Assembly: GCA_963664365.1 (NCBI GenBank)
Contig: OY761144.1
Location: forward strand, 1,426,001 to 1,490,000
Origin: VXRN01 sp963664365
GTDB taxonomy: Bacteria > Chloroflexota > Dehalococcoidia > Lucifugimonadales > UBA1123
Reading direction: 5' to 3'
DNA length: 64,000 nucleotides
The position numbers were made by a program, and so were the translations under genes. Shown here one piece after another: positions 52,143-60,683 of this stretch. The notes beneath the pieces were generated by a model. That model had not been told where the DNA came from. It was given only the letters and a program-made list of their open reading frames with translations, and did no database searches. How positions within the stretch are numbered: position 1 is the first letter of the stretch; each line of letters begins with the position of its first letter.

Positions 52143-52991
52143 ATGGGCAGACTGGACGACAAGGTGTGCGTCATCACCGGCGCGAGCCGCGGAATCGGCG
52201 CGGAGATAGCGAGGCTGTTCGCCGCCGAGGGCGGCAAGGTCGTCGCCGCCGCGAGGACCCTCAAAGAGGGAGACCACATCCTCGAAGGTTCCCTCGAAAA
52301 GACCGTGGCCGACATTCGCGAGGCCGGCGGAGAGGCGACCCCGTCATCCGTCAACATATCGCTGCCCGAAGACTGCGAGCGGCTTCTGGACGAGGCGCGA
52401 GACGCCTACGGCGGCGTGGACGTCCTCGTCAACAACGCCGCCCTGACATACTTCATCCCCGTCAAAGACTATCCTTTAAGGAGGTGGATGAGATCCTGGG
52501 CCGTCAACTTCCACGCCCCGTTCATTCTCAGCCAACTCGCCCTCCCGGACATGATCGAGAAGGGCGGGGGCAGCATCGTCAACATATCCTCCGGCGCGGC
52601 CATCGGGCCGGGCCGCGGTCCATATCCCGACGCGCCGCCCAACTCCGGCGGCACATGCTACGGCGCCGAAAAGGCCGCGCTCGAACGCTTCACACAGGGC
52701 CTCGCCCAAGAGGTGTACCAATTCGGCGTCTCCGTCACCGCGCTTTCGCCCTCGCAGGTCGTCCCGACACCGGGAACCATGTTCCACAACCTCGTCACCG
52801 GAATAGACGACCCCAGAGGCGAGCATCCGGAGTTGATGGCCAAGTCCGCGCTGCTCCTTGCCTCAGAGCCTCTCGACAAGGTCACCGGCCGCGTCACGTA
52901 CAGCCAGGTTATCCTCAAGGAGTACGGCTGGATCGATGAAGCCGGAGGTACGGGCGCCGACAGGCAGGGGTCCGGATACAGCCTGATCTAG
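52143..52991 (+). CDS. Short-chain dehydrogenase/reductase
   Basis: 282 residues. NAD(P)-binding TGASRGIG (~14-21), NNAALTY (~101), catalytic Ser in SIVNISSGAA and the YxxxK pair in CYGAEKAAL. 'VVAAARTLKEG' with Arg after the second strand suggests NADP(H). The substrate cannot be read from sequence. Single gene with its own promoter. Confidence 0.9.
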   Translation: MGRLDDKVCVITGASRGIGAEIARLFAAEGGKVVAAARTLKEGDHILEGSLEKTVADIREAGGEATPSSVNISLPEDCERLLDEARDAYGGVDVLVNNAALTYFIPVKDYPLRRWMRSWAVNFHAPFILSQLALPDMIEKGGGSIVNISSGAAIGPGRGPYPDAPPNSGGTCYGAEKAALERFTQGLAQEVYQFGVSVTALSPSQVVPTPGTMFHNLVTGIDDPRGEHPELMAKSALLLASEPLDKVTGRVTYSQVILKEYGWIDEAGGTGADRQGSGYSLI

Positions 52992-53319
52992 CCCATCGGC
53001 CTGCGAATATCCATATCCCGAATCCGCCGCCTCGCGGCGTCATTCAAGCAGAGGCGCAGCGCCCAAACTCCGGCCCGAATGACCTTACAAAGTCTTGGAC
53101 AGTTTCAAAACGAGGTCTAACATGTGCTTGAAATTGATGGGGGATTTTGATTAGTCTCTGGTTAGCGCGTTGAATGGTGGGTGGACGAGAGTGGCGCTCA
53201 TTGTTCGCGCTCGGCGGAATTGCCGAACGCCGGCGCGCAAAGTCGAGATGCTGTCATGCGATATGAACACTCTCTGCCGGATGTAACCAGTCGGCTGGTA
53301 ATGGACTGAGGAGTAGGGT
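52992..53319. other. Gene-free interval
   Basis: No gene or convincing promoter is visible. A short hairpin (CCGCCGCCTCGCGGCG) at about 53023-53038 follows the SDR gene without a T-run. The end of the interval supplies the GAGGAG ribosome site of the next gene. Confidence 0.5.
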
Positions 53320-55320
53320 ATGAAACTGACCAGAGCAAGAGTCACTAACTACCGGAGCGTCGATGACTCTGGATGGGTCTCGCTGGACAACGTTAGCTGC
53401 CTCGTCGGCAAGAACGAGTCCGGCAAGACCGCCTTCCTCCAGGCGCTGAGACGCCTGAATCCCGAAGGCGGCGCCGGAGGGAACTTCGACCTGCGCGACT
53501 ATCCCCGCAAGGGATATGTCCGATACAGGCGGCGCCACGAGCAAGAACCCGCACAGGTCGTCGCCGCCGAGTTCGAACTGTCCGACGAAGAGATGGACGA
53601 AATCGAGGGCAAGTTCGGACACGGCGTGCTGAGGTCTTCAACCGTCGTCGCCACCAAGAACTACAAGAACCAGAGGTTCTGGGAGATCGACATAGACGAA
53701 AAGGCCGCCATCAGGCACATCGCCGACAGCGCCGGCCTTCCCCACGAGATCAGGCAGTACGTCTCGGACGTCGACGAATGGCAGGACCTCTACTCGCGCC
53801 TCCAGTCCCTAGACGTCAAGCCGCCCGCCGTGCTCACTCTGCTGGACGACCTGCCGGAAAAGTTCGATAACGACCTCCGTCAGCAGATCGTCTTGGAGCA
53901 CCTCGAGAAGAAACTGCCCGTATTCGTGTACTTCGACAACTACAGCGCGATGCGCGGCAGCATCTCCATTCAGGACATCAAGGAACGCCGGCACAACCCC
54001 GACGACATAGACGACGCGGACAGGACCTTCCTTGCGCTGCTGTCTCTTGTGGGCGCCGACCTCGACGACCTCGAACAGGAGACGCAGTACGAGTACCTCA
54101 AAGCCGAATTGGAGTCCGCCTCCATCGGCATCAGCGACGAGATATTCGAGTTCTGGAAGCAGAACAGGCAGCTAAGGGTCCAGTTCGACCTCTCCGCCGC
54201 AAGTCCCCACGATCCGCCTCCGCTCAACAGCGGCGCGATTCTTCACGTCCGAATCTGGAACGACAGGCACCGGGTCTCCGTACCATTCGACGAACGCTCC
54301 AAGGGCTTCGTCTGGTTCTTCAGCTTCCTGGTGTACTTCTCCAAGATCGAAGAGGAGCAGGAACGGGACATGATCCTGCTGCTCGACGAGCCGGGGCTGA
54401 ACCTTCACGCCCTCGCCCAGCACGACTTCCTCAGATTCATAGACCTCCGCTTGGCCCCCAGGTACCAGGTCATTTACACGACCCACTCGCCGTTCATGAT
54501 CGACCTCAACAACCTCAAGAGCGTCCGAACCGTCGAGGACATGGACAACATGGGCACGGTGGTAAGCGCCGACGTGCTCCAGAACAACCAGGAGACCGTG
54601 TTCCCGCTTCAGATGGCGCTGGGCAACCAGCTTGCCCAGACCCTGTTCCTAGCTCCCCACTGTCTGCTGGTCAACTCGGCCGCCGACATGATCTACCTCC
54701 AAGTGCTGGGGGAGATCTGCGCCTCGGAGCGCCGCTCCAAGCTCGACCCCCGATGGGTCGTGATCCCGGTCGGCAACGCCGAGAACCTCCCAGCGTTCAT
54801 ATCGCTTCTGGGGGAAAACTACACCAGCCTCGCCGTACTCATGGACGTAACCCCAACCAATCGTCGCGACGTCGAAGAGATCAACAAGGCTATGGTCTCA
54901 GGCCAGCGCAATCCTGTGAGATGGGTCGAAGTCACCCGAATAAGAGACGCCGACATCGAAGACCTTCTCGATCCGGGCTTCTACCTCAAGCTGGTCAACG
55001 AGGCTTACAGCCACGACTTGAGCCAGAAGGTCACTCTCAGGTCGATCTCCAGCAGCAACCCGCGAATCGCCGAGAGAGTCAAGGCCTACTTCGAGGAGAA
55101 CGGCATAGCCGACGGACACTTCGACTCATACAAGCCCGCCGCCTACCTTCTCCAGAATCACGCCATGCTGCGCGGCGAAATAAATGAGACGACCGTCGAA
55201 AACGCCGCGTCCATGTTCGACCGCATCAACGCCCTACTCCCGTCGGGTCCGTCCAACAACTCGATAGGCACCAGAGAATTGGAAGTGAGCAGGTCGGCAA
55301 CCTTAGCCTCAGTCAACTAA
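53320..55320 (+). CDS. OLD-like AAA ATPase with degenerate TOPRIM domain
   Basis: 666 residues. N-terminal SMC/OLD-type ATPase: NYRSVDDSGWVSL, Walker A GKNESGKTAF (~30-39), Walker B ILLLDEPGLNLHA and YTTHSPFMIDL. A long helical insertion lies between. The C-terminal region (from ~440) aligns with the TOPRIM domain of OLD nucleases, but the usual Glu motif (VEGxSD) reads LLVNSAADMIYLQ (~447-459), and the DxD motif reads LMDVTPTNR (~507). The nuclease centre thus looks inactive. OLD-family proteins act in phage defence and DNA repair. Stand-alone gene; convergent with 55367-56389. Confidence 0.8.
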   Translation: MKLTRARVTNYRSVDDSGWVSLDNVSCLVGKNESGKTAFLQALRRLNPEGGAGGNFDLRDYPRKGYVRYRRRHEQEPAQVVAAEFELSDEEMDEIEGKFGHGVLRSSTVVATKNYKNQRFWEIDIDEKAAIRHIADSAGLPHEIRQYVSDVDEWQDLYSRLQSLDVKPPAVLTLLDDLPEKFDNDLRQQIVLEHLEKKLPVFVYFDNYSAMRGSISIQDIKERRHNPDDIDDADRTFLALLSLVGADLDDLEQETQYEYLKAELESASIGISDEIFEFWKQNRQLRVQFDLSAASPHDPPPLNSGAILHVRIWNDRHRVSVPFDERSKGFVWFFSFLVYFSKIEEEQERDMILLLDEPGLNLHALAQHDFLRFIDLRLAPRYQVIYTTHSPFMIDLNNLKSVRTVEDMDNMGTVVSADVLQNNQETVFPLQMALGNQLAQTLFLAPHCLLVNSAADMIYLQVLGEICASERRSKLDPRWVVIPVGNAENLPAFISLLGENYTSLAVLMDVTPTNRRDVEEINKAMVSGQRNPVRWVEVTRIRDADIEDLLDPGFYLKLVNEAYSHDLSQKVTLRSISSSNPRIAERVKAYFEENGIADGHFDSYKPAAYLLQNHAMLRGEINETTVENAASMFDRINALLPSGPSNNSIGTRELEVSRSATLASVN

Positions 55321-55336
55321 CCCACTACCTACACGT

Positions 55337-55360
55337 AGGGGCGATTCGTGAATCGCCCCT
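55337..55360. repeat. Palindrome AGGGGCGATT-CGTG-AATCGCCCCT
   Basis: A perfect 10-bp stem between convergent genes, likely a bidirectional terminator (TATTT follows on the plus strand). Same loop as at 43380-43397. Confidence 0.65.
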
Positions 55361-55366
55361 ATTTGG

Positions 55367-56389
55367 TCACTTCAGGCGGTCTTTACCTCCAACATTCGAC
55401 CTCCGCGCCGCTCCATATCCCAGCAGCGCGGCCATCAGCAGAACCAAGGCCGCCGGCGCGGCATACTCGAAGCGTATGCCCTTGAAACTCCCGCCGATCC
55501 GCTGCCCCGCTGTCGTCATCGGAAGGCCATCCAAGTTCAACGAGACAGCCGCCCCGCGCTCCAAACCCTCGACCTCGATCACCTGGTACTGACGCTCCCC
55601 AATCTGTACAGGCTCCGGCGGCCCCAGCGTCTCGCTCGAAATCGAAACCACCTCCTCAGGCGCGAGGATTCGCAGCTTTTCCGCCCCGTATCGGTAAGTC
55701 TTGCTCAGTAAGAACCGCTCCGACTCGTATGGGAACCTGTAAGAGAACATCACCTCGTGCTCGCCGGGCGGAACGCTCGCCAAAAGCGCGAAGCCCCTAT
55801 CCACCTGAACGTAGTCCGCCCCTATCAAGAACGTATCCATAGTGAGATCCGTCGCCCCCGGCGGAAGTCCGAACCTCAGCAACTCCATGACGCCAGACCC
55901 CGGAACGTAGGCCATGTCCGAGCGATTCGCCAGCCTGACGATCTCCAGCGCGCCAACCGTCTGGTCCGAGCCGTCCGCCGACGCCAGCAGAAGCGACGCG
56001 GACGCTGCTGAGATTATCGTATCGTCGTGCGTCGCGTCGTAAACCGTCAACTCGATGTGGTCGGGCGAGCCGCCGGAGAGATCCAAGTCTGTCCCATAGA
56101 TCGCGTCCTGGTAGCGGACCGACACGCCGTATCTCAGCTCCGGATCGTACTCGATCCCGTCGAACCTGAACCTTCCCGATTCGTCCGTAGTGGTCGAGAT
56201 GTCCTCCATCCTGCTGACCCCGACGCGATGCAGCATCACCGCCTGCCCCGACACGTCCCCGCCTCCGGCCGTGCCGTTCCTCACCGTGCCCTCGATCGCG
56301 CGAAGCGACGACTGAGCGCCTATCGTCTCTACGCCCGCGCCCGCGATGACCGCCGCCGCGATCACTATTGCTGCGATGAGAATCTGCAC
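55367..56389 (-). CDS. Secreted/membrane-anchored protein with carboxypeptidase-regulatory-like domain
   Basis: 340 residues from GTG 56389, with GGAGG 7 nt upstream. Signal segment QILIAAIVIAAAVIAGAGVE, then a carboxypeptidase-regulatory-like beta-sandwich (IEGTVRNGTAGGGDVSGQAV...TTTDESGRFRFDGIEYDP, ~25-95). A second beta-rich region follows (PPGEHEVMFSYRFPYES). A C-terminal transmembrane helix (APAALVLLMAALLGYGA) and a basic tail end it. Topology: outside domains anchored at the C-terminus. Function unknown. Confidence 0.75.
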   Translation of the reverse strand: MQILIAAIVIAAAVIAGAGVETIGAQSSLRAIEGTVRNGTAGGGDVSGQAVMLHRVGVSRMEDISTTTDESGRFRFDGIEYDPELRYGVSVRYQDAIYGTDLDLSGGSPDHIELTVYDATHDDTIISAASASLLLASADGSDQTVGALEIVRLANRSDMAYVPGSGVMELLRFGLPPGATDLTMDTFLIGADYVQVDRGFALLASVPPGEHEVMFSYRFPYESERFLLSKTYRYGAEKLRILAPEEVVSISSETLGPPEPVQIGERQYQVIEVEGLERGAAVSLNLDGLPMTTAGQRIGGSFKGIRFEYAAPAALVLLMAALLGYGAARRSNVGGKDRLK

Positions 56390-56468
56390 GACTCCTCCTC
56401 CGTACTCGCTGAATGATACCACGTCCGCGATGACCCACCCACACTACCGCGCCACGCCCCGAAAAGGT

Positions 56469-56474
56469 TATAAT
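56469..56474 (+). promoter_or_regulatory. -10 box of the acyl-CoA dehydrogenase gene
   Basis: TATAAT 36 nt upstream of ATG 56511. Confidence 0.45.
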
Positions 56475-56510
56475 CATCTGACCTAAATTCACACATTCAG
56501 GCGAAAGGCC

Positions 56511-57668
56511 ATGCTGGACTACTACAACGTACTCGACATGCTCGGAGACGATGAAAGACAGGTGCAGGCGTCCGCGCGCCGGTTCCTGGAACGAGAGGCC
56601 GCCCCCGACATCGCCGACTACTGGGAGCGCGGCGAGTTCCCGATGCGCCTCATCCCCAAGATGGGGGAGATGGGCTACTTCGGCGCGAACCTCAAGACCG
56701 ACTACGGCACGGCCGGCGTCAACAACCTGTGCTACGGCCTCATCATGTACGAACTTGAGCGCATCGACTCCGGCCTCCGCAGCTTCGCCGGCGTGCAGAG
56801 CGCGCTCGTCATGTATCCGATCTTGTCCTACGGCTCGGACGAGCAACGGCGCGAGTATCTGCCAAAGCTCGCCACCGGCGAGATGATCGGCTGCTTCGGA
56901 CTCACCGAGCACGAGGGCGGTTCCGACCCCGGCGCAATGCGGACCGGCGCGAGAAAGGACGGCGAGAGCTACGTCCTCAACGGCGCCAAGATGTGGATCA
57001 CCAACGGCAGCATCGCCGACGTCGCCCTAATCTGGGCCGCCGACGATGACGGCGTCGTCCGCGGCTTCCTCGTTCCGACCGACACCCCAGGCTTCACCGC
57101 CAACCGCATCAAGAGCAAGATGAGTATGCGCGCCTCGGTCACCAGCGAGCTTGTGATGGAAGACTGCCGAGTCCCGGCGACCGCCATGCTGCCCGGCGTC
57201 GAAGGTCTGCGCGGGCCGCTCTCCTGCCTGACCCAGGCTCGCTACGGCATCATCTGGGGCGTGCTCGGCGCGACCGAGGCGGTGTATCAGGACGCCCTCG
57301 ATTTCGCCATGTCCCGAAGCACCTTCGGACAGCCCATAGCCTCACGCCAGCTAGTTCAGGACAAGCTCGTGAACATCGTCTCAGACCACACTCGCGGCCT
57401 GATGCTCGCGTGGAGGCTGGGCGTCTTGAAGGACGAGGGCAAGATGAACTTCGCCCAAGTCTCCCTAGCCAAGCGCGAAAACGCCCGCGGCGCCCTCAAC
57501 GCCGCCCGCTCCGCCCGCGAGATCCTAGGCGGCTCCGGCATCGTCCTCGAACACCCATCGATCCGCCACATGCTCAACCTAGAGACCGTCGACACCTACG
57601 AGGGAACCCACGACATCCACACCCTAGTCATAGGCCGCGACCTAACCGGCCACAACGCCTTGGCGTAG
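56511..57668 (+). CDS. Acyl-CoA dehydrogenase, glutaryl-CoA-dehydrogenase-like
   Basis: 385 residues. FAD-binding CFGLTEHEGGSDPGAM and KMWITNGSIADVALIWA, the Arg in the QARYGIIWG helix, and the C-terminal TYEGTHDIHTLVIGRDLTG with the catalytic Glu (~362) followed by the GTHDIH typical of glutaryl-CoA dehydrogenases. Oxidises and decarboxylates glutaryl-CoA to crotonyl-CoA if the assignment holds; short-chain acyl-CoA dehydrogenases with the same ending are the alternative. Confidence 0.88.
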   Translation: MLDYYNVLDMLGDDERQVQASARRFLEREAAPDIADYWERGEFPMRLIPKMGEMGYFGANLKTDYGTAGVNNLCYGLIMYELERIDSGLRSFAGVQSALVMYPILSYGSDEQRREYLPKLATGEMIGCFGLTEHEGGSDPGAMRTGARKDGESYVLNGAKMWITNGSIADVALIWAADDDGVVRGFLVPTDTPGFTANRIKSKMSMRASVTSELVMEDCRVPATAMLPGVEGLRGPLSCLTQARYGIIWGVLGATEAVYQDALDFAMSRSTFGQPIASRQLVQDKLVNIVSDHTRGLMLAWRLGVLKDEGKMNFAQVSLAKRENARGALNAARSAREILGGSGIVLEHPSIRHMLNLETVDTYEGTHDIHTLVIGRDLTGHNALA

Positions 57669-57735
57669 GGGCTGTGAGAACAGGAGGTACAAACCGTGAC
57701 ACACTCAAGTTTATCGAACGAATTGGAGTGGACTG

Positions 57736-57786
57736 ATGTTGGAGCATAAGGGTTACATCGGCGAAGCCGTCTATGACGACGAGGCT
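57736..57786 (+). pseudogene. Relic of a HicB-type antitoxin N-terminus
   Basis: ATG 57736 opens MLEHKGYIGEAVYDDEA, the N-terminal signature of HicB antitoxins (MxxxKGYIGxVxxDDEA). It is then lost as the sequence runs into the antisense of the GNAT 3' end. The TGA just before it (TGATG) ends a frame NRDTLKFIERIGVD, which resembles the C-terminus of a HicA toxin. The rest of both genes is missing. Confidence 0.5.
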
Positions 57787-58319
57787 GCCAGCCTCGACCT
57801 GATCCGCTCCCAACGTGCGGGCATGTCCTCGCGGTCCATGCGCGGCTCGAACCCCATCGACAGATACAGCCCAATCGCCGGCAGACGCCAATCGTCGGTG
57901 CCCAGCAGCGCCTTCTCGTACCCTTTCGCCACGAGGTACCGAACGACCTCGGTGCATACGGCCCTGCCGAGTCCTAGTCCGCGATGCTCCGGCCTGCAAA
58001 CGACGTAGTCCACCACGCCCATGTCAGGATTCTCCTCAGAGACCGACGCGAACGTCGCCGCCACAACCTGCCCGTCCTTGACGACCACTCTTGACCCTTC
58101 CATTCTCTCCGGACCCCGGATGAATTCGTCGAATCGGGCGCGGTCCCAGTGACTTTGGAACTCGCCGGTCTTGATCGCCTCGACACACGAGTCCTCGTCC
58201 CCGAACCGAAAGCCGCGAAGCTCGTAGCCGGGAGGAACCGCCGGTTCGGGCATCCGACGCGCCCGCTCGGCGGTGAGTATCATGGTTGGCTGCTTGGGAG
58301 GAAGGTCAGGGTTCATCAT
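57771..58319 (-). CDS. GNAT-family N-acetyltransferase
   Basis: 182 residues from ATG 58319 (MMNPDLPP). The acetyl-CoA-binding loop is RPEHRGLGLGRAVCTEVVRYL and the end of the fold is LPAIGLYLSMGFEPR. GTDDWRLPA lies between. The last codons (ASSS-stop) are read from the antisense of the HicB relic, suggesting the natural C-terminus was replaced or trimmed by the rearrangement. Acceptor unknown. Confidence 0.85.
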   Translation of the reverse strand: MMNPDLPPKQPTMILTAERARRMPEPAVPPGYELRGFRFGDEDSCVEAIKTGEFQSHWDRARFDEFIRGPERMEGSRVVVKDGQVVAATFASVSEENPDMGVVDYVVCRPEHRGLGLGRAVCTEVVRYLVAKGYEKALLGTDDWRLPAIGLYLSMGFEPRMDREDMPARWERIRSRLAASSS

Positions 58320-58332
58320 AGGCGAAACATCT

Positions 58333-59676
58333 TCACATCGCGGCCAGCAACTTCTCGCCAAACTCGGGCGGGTCGCTGTGCTCTATCACAAGGTCATCAG
58401 CCTCATGGAACTTCATAAAGTCGCGCATGGCTCGGGCGACCGAAGACGCCAGCCGCGCGCTCGGCCTCACGCCGGGCTCCAAGTACAACTTCTTGATGCG
58501 AAGGACGCCCGTCTTGCGCTCCATCTTTGGATCGAATCGCCCAACCAGACGGTCCCGATCCAGTATCGGCAGGCAGAAGTAGCCCCATATCCGGTCCGGC
58601 GCCCGCTTGTAACATTCGAGTATTTGATTGAACTTCCAAAAGTCCACGTCGCGGTCCTTCGCCCAGAAGAGGCTGTCGAACGGACTCAAGAACGTTGTCC
58701 GTCGCGGCTTCAGATCGCCGTCAGCCGCCCGCTCCAGCAGCGGCGCGTTGTCCCGATGAACCAAAAGCTCCTGAGCGCTGCGGTCCACGACCTGTGCCTC
58801 AATCGTGACGAACGTCCCGTCCGCGATGAGCGCGTCGATGAAAGGCTTGGACTCGGTGCGCTTCATGTGAAAGTAGTCCCCGACCTGTGCCGGAGTACAC
58901 GCGCCCAGTGCCTTCAGCGACAGATCGAGCAGGCGCATGTACGCCTCCTCCTCAGTCGGTTCCGACCTATCGACCCAGTCGGGAAGTACCCTGTCCCGGA
59001 CGTCGTACACGCGCTGGAAGTTGACCCGATTGGAGATAGCCAACTCGCCCACGTTATAGAGATGTTCGAGCGCGACCTTCGCCGCGTCCCAGTTCCACCA
59101 AGTGCCCTGCCTCTTACGACCGGTGCGAAAGTCGGCGGGACGCGACGGCCCCTCGACCTTGATCCGCTCGATAACCGTCTCCAGCAGCTTGGCGTTCTCC
59201 GGGTCCGTCACCCACGTCCGACGCCAGCCCGCTCCGCCGCTCGCGTGCCTGTGCATCATCGGCATCAGATAGCGGTACTCCGTCAGAGGGATGATGCAGG
59301 CCGCGTGCGTCCAGTACTCGAACAGCCGACGCCCGTTGTCCGGCGATGTACTCCCGTCGTCGAAAAGCAGCCTGTCGAAATCGGCGGTGTCGTATGGACC
59401 GAGCCGACTCCATAGCGTCAGATACTGCGCCCTCCGGACGACCTGCAGCGTATCTATCTGTACCCAAGCGACGCGCTCGACCGCCGAGTACACGTCCTCG
59501 ATACCGGGCCGGGGCCTTCTGGAAAGCGGCGCGTCCAGTCCCTGAGTATGCAGGGCGAGCGCCCGAACCGCGCCGAGCGGGTAAGCTGTGTCAGCGGACT
59601 TCAATATCGGCACACCAGTATCACGATTCTCCAAGAGCGCGTCTTCATCACAGCCGCAATTCTGCCACATACCCAC
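58333..59676 (-). CDS. YcaQ-family winged-helix DNA glycosylase
   Basis: 447 residues. YPLGAVRALALHTQGL at the N-terminus; WVQIDTLQVVRRAQYLTLWSRLG with the conserved QxD active-site motif of YcaQ/AlkZ crosslink glycosylases; FEYWTHAACIIP; LSPFDSLFW; and the terminal winged-helix segments (FLSPFDSLFWAKDR, IWGYFCLPIL). Members unhook interstrand crosslinks and bulky adducts; AlkZ relatives protect antibiotic producers. The GNAT gene begins 13 nt after its stop. Confidence 0.88.
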   Translation of the reverse strand: MGMWQNCGCDEDALLENRDTGVPILKSADTAYPLGAVRALALHTQGLDAPLSRRPRPGIEDVYSAVERVAWVQIDTLQVVRRAQYLTLWSRLGPYDTADFDRLLFDDGSTSPDNGRRLFEYWTHAACIIPLTEYRYLMPMMHRHASGGAGWRRTWVTDPENAKLLETVIERIKVEGPSRPADFRTGRKRQGTWWNWDAAKVALEHLYNVGELAISNRVNFQRVYDVRDRVLPDWVDRSEPTEEEAYMRLLDLSLKALGACTPAQVGDYFHMKRTESKPFIDALIADGTFVTIEAQVVDRSAQELLVHRDNAPLLERAADGDLKPRRTTFLSPFDSLFWAKDRDVDFWKFNQILECYKRAPDRIWGYFCLPILDRDRLVGRFDPKMERKTGVLRIKKLYLEPGVRPSARLASSVARAMRDFMKFHEADDLVIEHSDPPEFGEKLLAAM

Positions 59677-59701
59677 CCGCTTAGGCCATAGGGGAGTCTG
59701 G

Positions 59702-59707
59702 TAGAAT
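59702..59707 (+). promoter_or_regulatory. -10 box of the sulfurtransferase gene
   Basis: TAGAAT 32 nt before ATG 59740, which has AGGAG 8 nt upstream. Confidence 0.4.
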
Positions 59708-59739
59708 ATCAGAGTGAACCGACATTAGGAGACCTACTC

Positions 59740-60588
59740 ATGACCAACGAACCCTACGCCCGGCCCGAACTGCTGGCCTCGACCGACTGGCTCGCCGAGC
59801 ATCTCGACGACCCCAACGTCCGAGTCGTGGACTGTGACGAGTTCGAGTCGTACCTGCGGGCGCACGTCAAGAACGCCGTCGGCATCCGGGTCCACCACTA
59901 CATCAAGCACCCCGGATACGCTGCCGCGCCCGTTGAGTATCCGCTAGTCGCCGAGCCGGACGTTATGAAGGAGCTTATGGAGGACATGGGCATCGGCGAC
60001 GACACACTCGTAGTCGCCTACGACAACTCCGGCAGCCTCTACTCGACCCGCTTCTGGTGGGCGCTGAACTACTACGGCCACACCAACGTCAAGGTGCTTG
60101 ACGGCGGATGGAAGAAATGGGTGGACGAGGACCGGCCGATCTCCATAGACCGGCCTCCCGACGCTGGAGACGTGACCTTCACCCCAAGGGCTGACGATTC
60201 TTTGATATGCACCCTAGACTACGGAGTCGCGCATGTCGGAGACCCCGACACCGTCTTCCTGGACGTCCGCTCGGATGGCGAGTGGGACGGCTCCAACGAC
60301 CGCGGCAACGCGCGCGCGGGCCGCGTTCCGGGCGCTGTTCACCTTGAGTGGCTGAACTTCATCACCGAAGACCGCCACCGCACAATCAGGCCCGCGTCCG
60401 AGCTTCGGTCCATGCTCGAAGCGGCGGGAGTCACTCCCGACAAGAACGTCGTCACCTATTGACAGGGCGGCATCCGTGCGGCGCACGGAGTGTTCACGCT
60501 GAGGCTCCTCGGCTATGACCGGTCCCGCAACTACGACGGCTCGATGGGCGAGTGGGCCAACCGCCAAGACACGCCCCTAGAACTGTGA
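59740..60588 (+). CDS. Thiosulfate/3-mercaptopyruvate sulfurtransferase, probable selenoprotein (in-frame TGA at catalytic Cys)
   Basis: 282 codons if the TGA at 60460-60462 is read through. Two rhodanese domains. The N-terminal one has WLAEHLDDPNVRVVDCD and DTLVVAYDNSGSLYSTRFWW. The C-terminal one has FLDVRSDGEW, and at the active site NVVTY-TGA-QGGIRAAH, where the family has Cys in CxxGxR. After the TGA the frame continues with the expected end (LLGYDRSRNYDGSMGEWANRQDTP) to a second TGA at 60586-60588. A hairpin (60473-60489) lies where a bacterial SECIS would be. A nonsense mutation is the alternative; the product would then be 240 residues and inactive. Confidence 0.8.
60473..60489 (+). 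promoter_or_regulatory. Candidate bSECIS hairpin
   Basis: TCCGTGC-GGC-GCACGGA, a perfect 7-bp stem with a G-rich apical triloop. It begins 10 nt and its loop 17 nt after the in-frame TGA, within the spacing reported for bacterial SECIS elements. It also encodes rhodanese residues, as a bacterial SECIS must. Confidence 0.6.
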
Positions 60589-60683
60589 GTTTCATTTCGA
60601 GGATTGAGCGTTCGCATACTATCATCTCGGTGGTACCTCCAATCTGGAGCTACAATGACCATCACTGCAAGAGAAACTAACTC

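Noticed and set aside
59586..59595. Isolated CTGTGTC occurrences (59586, 32127, 20643) as further MITE copies
   Set aside because: They lack the core hairpin or second terminus; the first is inside a coding region, so chance matches are likely.
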